NCBI GenBank assembly: GCA_964369965.1
Contig: CAYJGF010000019.1
Span: 1-56,808 of the forward strand
Source of the DNA: CAYJBH01 sp964369965
Lineage (GTDB): Bacteria > Bacillota > Clostridia > Oscillospirales > Ruminococcaceae
DNA: 56,808 bases
Direction of reading: 5' to 3'
The notes beneath the pieces are model-generated. The model was not told where the DNA came from. It ran no database searches and was given only the letters and a program-made list of their open reading frames with translations. The first letter of the stretch is position 1, and every line of letters begins with the position of its first letter. Shown here piece by piece: positions 50,338 to 56,808 of this stretch. The translations under genes and the position numbers were made by a program.

Positions 50338-51614
50338 CTCTTTTTTGTCAGCTCCTTATAAACTTTCAGCAAATCATCTATGTTTTTGTCTTTATCGTGC
50401 GTAATAAAGGCATGTTTTTTTGCATCCTCACCCAACTGCCCCGCTAAATTCTCATCGTCAAAAATCGCACAGATATTTTTAAACATTTGTTTTTCATTAT
50501 AAAAGTCATACAGCAACCCCTCGATTTTATCGTGTAGCATAGTTGATGTCCCACCGACATCACTCGCGACAACAGGCACGCCCAACATCATAGCCTCCCC
50601 GACCGAATTCGGGCTGTTTTCGATGGTTGAGCAGGATAAAAAAAGGTTTGATTTTAAATACCGCTCTTTCATCTGCACCGCCGAAAGGGAACCGAGATAT
50701 TTTATATGCTTTTGTATTTTCCCCTTGCGTATAAGCCTGTTTAGATATGCTTGATAGTCAAAAAACAGCTCTATAACTCTATCTAACAATTTATTGTTTG
50801 TTGTGATAGGCTCTTTCCCGGCGATATAGATTTTTATGTTTGGATATAACAAAACGAGCCGGGGGAGAATTTTCAACAGTTGATGCAACCCTTTTATCGG
50901 ATAGCTTGCCTGAGTAATAAAGATGCTGTGCTTTTCGCAAGCGATATAATTCCATCTTTCCTCGGTGTAAAATTCATCCCGAAGATTTTCATTGACCGCA
51001 AAATACCTCGTTTTTTCATTCAACTGTTCTGTGTACTTTTTGTCCCAGTGGGTTCTGCCTATCACATTATTTGTTAATAACAGCGTCTGCCTTTCCAAAG
51101 CGGCCGCCTTTTCAAACTTCTGCTTTTCAAGTATCATATAGTAGGGATAGAGTTTGAAAATACCGAAAAATTTAGAAACTATTCTTTTGGGTATAACAAA
51201 CCTCGTATAGCTTTTCGGTATCCCGTCCATAAAGTGAACAGAACATCTGTTTAATAATCCTTGAATAGACGCAACGCAAGGGGTGTTGCCGACCGCGTGT
51301 GCCATCTCGTTTGAGTGGGCAAGCTCTGTCCCGTGTATATGGATAACATCGGGTTTATGCTCATCAATCATACTTTTAAACTCGGCAGTTACCATTTTTT
51401 CTTTAGGCATAATATAATAGAGTGTGTTTTCCTCCTGCGTCTGCTCAATCTCCGATACGGCATCGCAGGGGCACAAAACTATAAAATTGTTTTGGGTTTT
51501 ATTAAGCTCCTTTAGGTAGCCGTACAACCAACCGCCTATGTTGGAGTTTTGCAAGCCAATCTTTTTTGCGGCAGGCGGTAGCATGATGTTTACAACCCAA
51601 AGTATTTTCATCAT
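50334..51614 (-). CDS. Family 4 glycosyltransferase
   Basis: A 426-residue GT-B enzyme with MKILWVVNIMLPPAAKKIGL at the N-terminus, PDVIHIHGTELAH, and a C-domain reading HSIFITQASYPIKGLHQLLKILPRLVLLYPNIKIYIAGK then NLFLSCSTIENSPNSVGEAMMLGVPVVASDVGGTSTML. The EAM donor motif is intact. The substrate is unknown. Two consecutive ATGs (51614 and 51611) are available at the start, overlapping the previous stop. Confidence 0.88.
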   Translation of the reverse strand: MMKILWVVNIMLPPAAKKIGLQNSNIGGWLYGYLKELNKTQNNFIVLCPCDAVSEIEQTQEENTLYYIMPKEKMVTAEFKSMIDEHKPDVIHIHGTELAHSNEMAHAVGNTPCVASIQGLLNRCSVHFMDGIPKSYTRFVIPKRIVSKFFGIFKLYPYYMILEKQKFEKAAALERQTLLLTNNVIGRTHWDKKYTEQLNEKTRYFAVNENLRDEFYTEERWNYIACEKHSIFITQASYPIKGLHQLLKILPRLVLLYPNIKIYIAGKEPITTNNKLLDRVIELFFDYQAYLNRLIRKGKIQKHIKYLGSLSAVQMKERYLKSNLFLSCSTIENSPNSVGEAMMLGVPVVASDVGGTSTMLHDKIEGLLYDFYNEKQMFKNICAIFDDENLAGQLGEDAKKHAFITHDKDKNIDDLLKVYKELTKKR

Positions 51615-52438
51615 ATCAACGATCTCCAGTGTTTAAACAGCACACCAAGTCTGATTATAAATCTGCCGAGGGGATTTTTTTCAAGCGGTCTTTTGGGTAT
51701 ATCCTGCGGTTTTAGCACCTTGACATCGTCAAACCCTCTTATGTTTAGGTCAATGTGAAAGTGACTGTTTTTAATAAGCTCAACGGCGCTTTTTGTCCAT
51801 TTTCCCCTGTGCACCGCACCGCCGTTAAACCAGTCGTAGACAAAAACCTGTTTTTCAGCATTTTTTGCAACGTAATACTTCCCTTTGCGCAGTCGTGAGC
51901 GAATACTGGCATAAACCTCAAAATCCCAAGGTGATTCGTGCTCTCTTATAAGTGCGTTAAGCTCCGATTTTCTCCAAAGCCCTGCCTGCGTGTTGACCCG
52001 AAAAGGGGAGTTTTTTTTTCGAAGCTCAAAACCCGAGTATCTGTTGTCATCAATATTTTCCCACAGTGTCGGCACAAAGCCGAAATGCACGATATCTTTG
52101 TCTTTTTCCATCTCCTCAAGACAGAGGTTGATTTTGTCGTCCAAAACCTCACTTTCCATAAAAAAATCATCCAACAAAACAAGGACATATTTTGTGTCAA
52201 TCAATTTTAGGTGGGCTTTTAAACGTTTTGACCATGTGACTTCATCTTTGTTTTTATACAAACCGTACGTCTTTATTTTAAGCCCGTCAAAAGCAAATGT
52301 AGCACTTTCGGTGTTTAGTACTATGTTTTTGTTTTCAAGCCCTGCCCAGTTTTTTTTAAGCAGGGAAAAGAAAGGCGCCCATAAATCGGAATAGGCATCA
52401 CAGGAGGAGACCAATATTGTGTATCGATTATCGTGCAT
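51611..52438 (-). CDS. Putative glycosyltransferase of unassigned family
   Basis: A 275-residue soluble protein that I cannot place firmly. It begins TILVSSCDAYSDLWAPFFSLLKKNW, has NIVLNTESATF, and then KYVLVLLDDFFMES, where LLDDFF could be a DXD-like metal site of a GT-A fold. A C-terminal basic stretch (GRFIIRLGVLFKHW) may lie on the membrane. Similar proteins occur in glycan loci. It overlaps both neighbouring glycosyltransferase genes (4 and 11 nt), which supports membership of the pathway. Confidence 0.6.
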   Translation of the reverse strand: MHDNRYTILVSSCDAYSDLWAPFFSLLKKNWAGLENKNIVLNTESATFAFDGLKIKTYGLYKNKDEVTWSKRLKAHLKLIDTKYVLVLLDDFFMESEVLDDKINLCLEEMEKDKDIVHFGFVPTLWENIDDNRYSGFELRKKNSPFRVNTQAGLWRKSELNALIREHESPWDFEVYASIRSRLRKGKYYVAKNAEKQVFVYDWFNGGAVHRGKWTKSAVELIKNSHFHIDLNIRGFDDVKVLKPQDIPKRPLEKNPLGRFIIRLGVLFKHWRSLI

Positions 52439-53438
52439 CTTTATCCCTGAATTTTGTTGTTAAAATCGAAATAAGTGTGACTGTTTTAAACATCTTTAAC
52501 CCGATTAAAGACAAAACTACCCTTGCGGAAAAAGGTCTGTTTTTTGCGTATTCTTTAATGTGTTCTTTGTTTTGCAGAGTATTATAAAGATGTCTTAAAT
52601 TTTTCTCTTTTTCATTGAAAGTAAAATCACTTAGCAAGGTGTCCAACATTAAGGAGCAGATCCCGTCCTTTTCGGCATACTCGACCGCAATGCCGGAGTA
52701 TCCGAACCGGTCTGCAAGCTTTTTCAGCTCCTCAAACATTTTTAAAAAAGAGTTTTGTTTTTTACAGGTGTGTTTTCTGGAGATAGACTCGCCGTGACAA
52801 CGATAATTATAGTTGTTTTCATCCTTTAAAACCACGGCTTTTTTGCAGGAATACAGATATTTTAAATTCAGCGTCAAATCCTCACCTATAAAAAAGTCGG
52901 TATTCAGCTCATCGATAATTTCAGCAAGCAATTTTCTTTTGTAGATTTTGTTCCACCGTGCATTTGTGATGGGATATAGGGTTGCTTTTTCTTCAAAAAA
53001 GGGTTTAATGATTTCCTGTTTTATATCATTAAAAACGCACTCCTTCCGGCTTGTAAAATCATCGGTTATATCTGTTCCGTTTACAAGAGCACCACATTGC
53101 ACCATGTCGGCGCCCTGTTTTTGCAGGTTTTGCAACAACACCTCAAACATGTTATCGCTGATCCAATCATCACTGTCCACAAACCCTATATAATCACCGT
53201 TTGAGTTTTTAATGCCGTTAATAACAGCGCGAGCGGGTCCCAGATTTTCTTGATTTATAACAACGACTCGCTCGTCTTTTTTTAGAGCGTTCAAGATATT
53301 TAAAGTTTCGTCAACACTCCCGTCGTTTACAAAAATCACCTCGATGTCTTTAACTGTCTGGTTTAGGATAGACAGTGCACATTTTTCTAAATATTTTTGG
53401 GCATTATAACACGGCACGATAATGGAAAGTAATGCCAT
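52428..53438 (-). CDS. Family 2 glycosyltransferase
   Basis: A 336-residue GT-A enzyme: LSIIVPCYNAQKYLEKCALSILNQTVKDIEVIFVNDGSVDETL at the N-terminus, then DYIGFVDSDDWIS for the DXD metal site. The C-terminal half is helical with a hydrophobic, basic end. It is closely similar in architecture to the genes at 48.2 and 54.6 kb, suggesting duplication within the cluster. The donor is unknown. Confidence 0.88.
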   Translation of the reverse strand: MALLSIIVPCYNAQKYLEKCALSILNQTVKDIEVIFVNDGSVDETLNILNALKKDERVVVINQENLGPARAVINGIKNSNGDYIGFVDSDDWISDNMFEVLLQNLQKQGADMVQCGALVNGTDITDDFTSRKECVFNDIKQEIIKPFFEEKATLYPITNARWNKIYKRKLLAEIIDELNTDFFIGEDLTLNLKYLYSCKKAVVLKDENNYNYRCHGESISRKHTCKKQNSFLKMFEELKKLADRFGYSGIAVEYAEKDGICSLMLDTLLSDFTFNEKEKNLRHLYNTLQNKEHIKEYAKNRPFSARVVLSLIGLKMFKTVTLISILTTKFRDKDAR

Positions 53439-53439
53439 T

Positions 53440-54600
53440 TCAATTCTCCAACAAACTTAATAAATTTTTTTTATAAACATCAACATCATATTCTTGTGCT
53501 TTTAAAAAGCCGTTTTGAGCATATCTTTGCAGGAGTTCTTTATCATTATATAGCATTTTTATTGCAGTTGCAAGTAACTGCGCTTTTTTGTGCCGCTCAC
53601 CCTGCGTGTCACTTGCAAAACTCGGCGGTATCAATACGCCAAACTCCCCCATCTCGATACCGTTTGACACCTTATTGATATCGGTGTTTGGGGCTAATGC
53701 CTCTCGAAATCCTGTTTTGCAGTCCGCTGCAATTATCGGGGTGTTGCATGCCATTGCTTCCACAATGGTGTAGCTGAACCCCTCGCTATAGGACGAGGTG
53801 ATATATATATCGGATTTTGATAGGTATTTATACGGGTTGTTGGTGGCGTTTATAAATCTAACACTGTTTTCGACCTTTAATGAGATCGCCATATTTTTCA
53901 AATAATCCTTGTGTTCGCCATCTCCGATTATGTTTAAGACTGCGTTTTTATTATCTCTGTGCAATTCTTTTAGTGCCAAAATCCCGAGCTCATAGTTTTT
54001 GCCTGCGACCATTCTCCCGTACATGATCAGTGATGGGGCACCTTTTAAATGCAGGGTCGCCTCACGACTTTTTGTGATTATTTCTTTAACATCAAATGGA
54101 TTGTACACCACTTCGAGCTTGTTTTCCCGAACCTTAGTCGCTTTATAAAATTCGTTTTTAAGAGCTTTGCACACACAAATTATTTTATCGGATTTACTGA
54201 ACAAAACCTTATCAACAAATCCTGTTATTTTATTTTTCGGGATATCGGTATACCCGTGGACAGAGGTGAAACATCTTTCTTTACTTTTGGTCAATAGATT
54301 GGTATAGCTTGCCGTTTTGCCAACAGAAAGACAATAATCAAAGCCATTCTCACGTTTGTATTTTTTTATGATAAGGTGCCTTTTTATAAAGGTTATAAGC
54401 TGGGATAGAGTGTTTTTCCCGTGAGGTGTGTTGGTGCACAGGCTTTTTATACCGCTCGGTATTGTTTGTTCTTTATCCGCTTTATAAAAATAAACCAAAT
54501 GTATATTCAGCTCTTTTTTTAATATATCGGCCGTTGTGATTGCGACATTTTCAAGTCCGCCAAAAGATATGCACGGCACTAAAATAAGCAATTTTTTCAT
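53440..54600 (-). CDS. Family 4 glycosyltransferase
   Basis: The start is set at the ATG at 54600 (MKKLLILVPCISFGGLENVA), with AGGTGG 8 nt upstream and ATGA overlap with the previous stop; a GTG at 54612 would add four residues. The 386 residues show the GT4 N-terminal glycine-rich loop GGLEN and a C-domain with LIMYGRMVAGKNYELGILALKEL, VRFINATNNPYKYLSKSDIYITSSYSEGFSYTIVEAMACNTPIIA. Donor-binding Glu residues are intact. Confidence 0.9.
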   Translation of the reverse strand: MKKLLILVPCISFGGLENVAITTADILKKELNIHLVYFYKADKEQTIPSGIKSLCTNTPHGKNTLSQLITFIKRHLIIKKYKRENGFDYCLSVGKTASYTNLLTKSKERCFTSVHGYTDIPKNKITGFVDKVLFSKSDKIICVCKALKNEFYKATKVRENKLEVVYNPFDVKEIITKSREATLHLKGAPSLIMYGRMVAGKNYELGILALKELHRDNKNAVLNIIGDGEHKDYLKNMAISLKVENSVRFINATNNPYKYLSKSDIYITSSYSEGFSYTIVEAMACNTPIIAADCKTGFREALAPNTDINKVSNGIEMGEFGVLIPPSFASDTQGERHKKAQLLATAIKMLYNDKELLQRYAQNGFLKAQEYDVDVYKKNLLSLLEN

Positions 54601-55550
54601 CTGTTTTTCCACCTTTTTATTTTAAAGGCAAAAGCCATAAGTTTTGAAGTAATTCGCACACCGAAAACATCATTTGCAAACTTAATGGCTCTAATCAATG
54701 TCGAGCTGTTATGTTTTAAAAGATAGGACAGTTTTTTCATCTCCTTTAAAATATTATCGTCCGCCTTTTTATCGGATAGATTTATATTGATTAAAAGCGT
54801 TGCATATTGAAAGGCGGCATAACAGAGCACATTTTTGTTGCTTGATTTTTCCAAGGTGTTTATAATGTTGATTATATCGGTTATATGCTTTGTATTTATT
54901 GAGTTTGTAATGGACCCCTCGCGTTGCCGGTAAAAATACAGTATCTCGTTTAAAAAGGCAACCTTAACATTGACAGTGCCAAGCAATTTCGCGCAAAACA
55001 AAATGTCCTCCGATAAAGTACCCTCCTCGAAAAACACCTTATTTTCGATCAAAATACTCTTTCTGATCAGCTTTGTGCACGCGCTGGATGTGTATATATT
55101 GTTTTGCACTAAAAAATCGGCGTTGGAGGTTATACCTTTGGGGGCTTTTCTTTCGGGGGAGTGATCGTTTTTTCGGGTGTAGTTAAAGCATAATACATCG
55201 GCATTTGTTTGCCTTGCGGTTTTTAAAAGCAGTTTTATCGCGTTTTCACCGCCCTGATTTAAAAGATAATCATCGCTGTCCAAGAACATAATGTACTCAC
55301 CGGTTGCGGCTTGTATCCCGCTGTTTCTTGCCGCTGCAAGACCGGCGTTATCCTTGTCTATAACAGTGATATTTTTATGTTTGTTTTTGTATTCTTGCAA
55401 CACGTTAAAACTGTTATCGGTTGAGCCATCGTTAATAAAAACAATTTCGGTATTATCTTCATCACTCGCACTGATAACCGAGTTTATGCATTCATATAAA
55501 TATTTCTCCGTGTTGTAAACCGGAATTATTATAGATATTTCAGGCCGCAT
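54597..55550 (-). CDS. Family 2 glycosyltransferase, first gene of the minus-strand glycan operon
   Basis: The start is the ATG at 55550 (MRPEISIIIPVYNTEKYLYECI): AAGGA lies 8 nt upstream and the operon promoter lies downstream of the earlier in-frame codon at 55634, so the 28 extra residues are not translated. The 317 residues contain the GT2 core with EIVFINDGSTDNSF and MFLDSDDYL. It belongs to the same architecture as the other two GT2 genes here. Confidence 0.88.
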   Translation of the reverse strand: MRPEISIIIPVYNTEKYLYECINSVISASDEDNTEIVFINDGSTDNSFNVLQEYKNKHKNITVIDKDNAGLAAARNSGIQAATGEYIMFLDSDDYLLNQGGENAIKLLLKTARQTNADVLCFNYTRKNDHSPERKAPKGITSNADFLVQNNIYTSSACTKLIRKSILIENKVFFEEGTLSEDILFCAKLLGTVNVKVAFLNEILYFYRQREGSITNSINTKHITDIINIINTLEKSSNKNVLCYAAFQYATLLININLSDKKADDNILKEMKKLSYLLKHNSSTLIRAIKFANDVFGVRITSKLMAFAFKIKRWKNR

Positions 55551-55591
55551 TTTATTGATCCTTATTAGGGTAAGAATTATTTGACTATTTA

Positions 55592-55620
55592 ATAATATCA
55601 TAAATTTTACTGCAATACAA
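55592..55620 (-). promoter_or_regulatory. Promoter of the glycan operon
   Basis: On the minus strand, TTGTAT (55615-55620) and TATTAT (55592-55597) are spaced by 17 bp, about 42 nt before the first ATG. An overlapping alternative is TTGCCT with TATGAT. It is the only convincing minus-strand promoter seen above the cluster, implying a transcript of more than 20 kb. Confidence 0.6.
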
Positions 55621-55702
55621 GGCAAAATGACCACAGATAATCATGCTCGAGATATACAAAAACACCGGCAAAATTAACAACGACAAAAACAATGTCCTTT
55701 GA

Positions 55703-55731
55703 TTGACAAAAACGATAATATAAAGTATGAT
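55703..55731 (+). promoter_or_regulatory. Promoter of the ArnC-like gene
   Basis: TTGACA (55703-55708) and TATGAT (55726-55731) are spaced by 17 bp. It is divergent from the glycan operon promoter, with the two -35 boxes about 80 bp apart, so a regulator binding between could control both. The 240-nt space holds no ORF. Confidence 0.8.
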
Positions 55732-55790
55732 TAAATCGGTTAGAAAACATGTTTTACACCATCTTAAACAATAATTTATGAGGATGAATT

Positions 55791-56714
55791 ATGCTATCAT
55801 TCGTTATCCCGTGTTACGGCTCACAGGACAGTATTGCAGGTGTGGTTGACGAGATCAAGACTCTCATGACCAAAATCACGCATCACACCTATGAGATAAT
55901 CATTGTCAATGACTTCTCGCCGGACGATGTATATACCGTTTTAAAGGATTTGGCCGAGGATAGGAACATAAAGGTGGTTAACCTTGCAAAAAATTTCGGT
56001 CAACATCCGGCGCTTATGGCAGGTTATTCTTATGCACAGGGGGATATAATCGTGTCGGTCGACGACGACGGGCAGATACCGGTAGAGGACACGGTCAAAT
56101 TAATTGCAAAAATTGAAGAGGGCTATGATGTCGTCTATGCGAATTATCCCGACAGCGAAAGAGGGTTGTTCCGAAATTTTGGCAGTAAGGTGAACGACAT
56201 AATGGCGGCCTATCTTTTGAATAAACCTAAAAATATACAGATCACGAGTTTTTTTGCTATGAAAAAATTCATCTTAAAGGAGATGTTGCGGTATAAAAAC
56301 CCATATCCGTATCTCGGCGGTCTTGTGTTTCGCTCCACCAAAAGTGTTGCTAACGTACCGGTGGTGCTACGCCGAAGAACTGTGGGTAAGTCGGGCTATA
56401 ACCTGAAAAAATTATTATCGCTTTGGTTAAACGGATTTACGGCTTTTTCCATAAAACCACTTAGGATTGCGACAATATTTGGTTTAGCCGTTGCGGTTTT
56501 CGGTGCAATCTACGGGGTGTATATCCTTGTCAACAGGTTTGTAAATCCGGCTGTGCCTATGGGCTACAGCTCCACCATGGCGGCACTGTTGCTGATAGGC
56601 GGGGTTATAATGCTCATGTTGGGGCTGATTGGAGAGTATTTAGGGCGCATATATATCAGTATCAACAACTCACCACAGTATGTTGTCCGAGAGACGATAA
56701 ATATTGAGAAATAA
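55791..56714 (+). CDS. Polyprenyl-phosphate glycosyltransferase (ArnC/GtrB/DPM1-like)
   Basis: A 307-residue membrane enzyme that loads a sugar onto undecaprenyl phosphate. The GT2 catalytic domain begins LSFVIPCYGSQDSIAGVVDEI, with VNLAKNFGQHPALMAGYSYAQGDIIVSVDDDGQIP (DXD) and RRRTVGKSGYNLKKLLSLW. Two C-terminal transmembrane helices (about 230-252 and 262-290) end in GEYLGRIYI. ArnC in Gram-negatives transfers 4-formamido-4-deoxyarabinose, so with a WecE and a formyltransferase in the adjacent operon it is a good candidate to transfer a formamido-dideoxy sugar. It has its own promoter and an ATGAGGATG start context. Confidence 0.88.
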   Translation: MLSFVIPCYGSQDSIAGVVDEIKTLMTKITHHTYEIIIVNDFSPDDVYTVLKDLAEDRNIKVVNLAKNFGQHPALMAGYSYAQGDIIVSVDDDGQIPVEDTVKLIAKIEEGYDVVYANYPDSERGLFRNFGSKVNDIMAAYLLNKPKNIQITSFFAMKKFILKEMLRYKNPYPYLGGLVFRSTKSVANVPVVLRRRTVGKSGYNLKKLLSLWLNGFTAFSIKPLRIATIFGLAVAVFGAIYGVYILVNRFVNPAVPMGYSSTMAALLLIGGVIMLMLGLIGEYLGRIYISINNSPQYVVRETINIEK

Positions 56715-56756
56715 ATTTTCATTCACAAAAAGTTAAGTGTGCCATCCGGCACATCA

Positions 56757-56806
56757 GGCTGTCGAAAAAGTTCGACAGCCCCGAGAGGGGATGCATCCCC
56801 TCCCGG
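56757..56806. repeat. Two tandem hairpins at the right edge
   Basis: GGCTGTCGAA (56757-56766) pairs perfectly with TTCGACAGCC (56771-56780), then GAGGGGATGCATCCCCTC (56785-56802) is a perfect palindrome flanked by CCG/CGG. There is no T-run. It resembles the arms of the window's palindromic intergenic repeats and probably continues past the edge. A smaller GTGCC-atcc-GGCAC hairpin lies at about 56739-56752. Confidence 0.6.
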
Positions 56807-56808
56807 TA

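Overview
The window looks like chromosomal DNA of a Gram-positive anaerobe of class Clostridia, possibly an Oscillospirales-type gut lineage (inference, no search was run). Evidence: a Rex-type operator pair in front of a bifunctional AdhE, dgt-dnaG-rpoD in a row, a Firmicutes-type division and cell-wall (dcw) cluster starting with mraZ, CheV, strong AGGAGG-type ribosome sites with many TTG/GTG starts, and TTGACA/TATAAT promoters. MurE carries the DNPR motif usual for meso-diaminopimelate ligases. Two 10-N scaffold gaps (10452-10461, 18050-18059), both beside G/C homopolymer runs, suggest a draft or metagenome assembly.

Layout. 1-4 kb: partial tRNA-Val (minus), redox-controlled adhE and a small kinase. 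4-6 kb: a secreted BspA-type leucine-rich-repeat protein (minus) and rpmE. 6.3-10.2 kb: dGTPase-like gene, dnaG, rpoD. 10.2-10.6 kb: an intricate nested inverted repeat and a gap. 10.6-25.3 kb: the dcw cluster (mraZ, a 42-codon ORF, rsmH, ftsL, PBP with PASTA domains, murE, murF, mraY, ftsW, murG, murA, divIB, ftsZ), with an MraZ operator at its head; murD and ftsA are absent. 25.3-32.2 kb: uridine phosphorylase, a DivIVA-like coiled-coil protein, CheV (minus), a DUF2225 protein, a rhomboid protease and a soluble two-component pair.

32.2-56.7 kb is a visibly more AT-rich surface-glycan cluster, nearly all on the minus strand with 1-13 nt overlaps, read from a promoter near 55.6 kb. It holds at least seven recognisable glycosyltransferases, a Wzm/Wzt ABC exporter, two hexapeptide acyltransferases, a nonulosonic-acid module (PseF-like, GNAT, NeuB/PseI-like, two candidate sialyl-type transferases) and, at the distal end, a WecE/RffA aminotransferase, a sugar formyltransferase and two polytopic membrane proteins. 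Divergent from it is an ArnC/GtrB-like polyprenyl-phosphate glycosyltransferase. Together these suggest an ABC-exported surface polysaccharide carrying a nonulosonic acid, plus a second, lipid-linked branch that adds an N-formylated 4-amino-4,6-dideoxy sugar. That combined system is the best candidate here for something undescribed.

A second theme is intergenic repeats. Several families of palindromic elements sit at gene 3' ends and in some cases supply the last codons or the stop codon (murG, cheV, the 32.3 kb membrane gene). Some have arms that pair with each other while each arm also folds on itself, with compensatory differences between arms.
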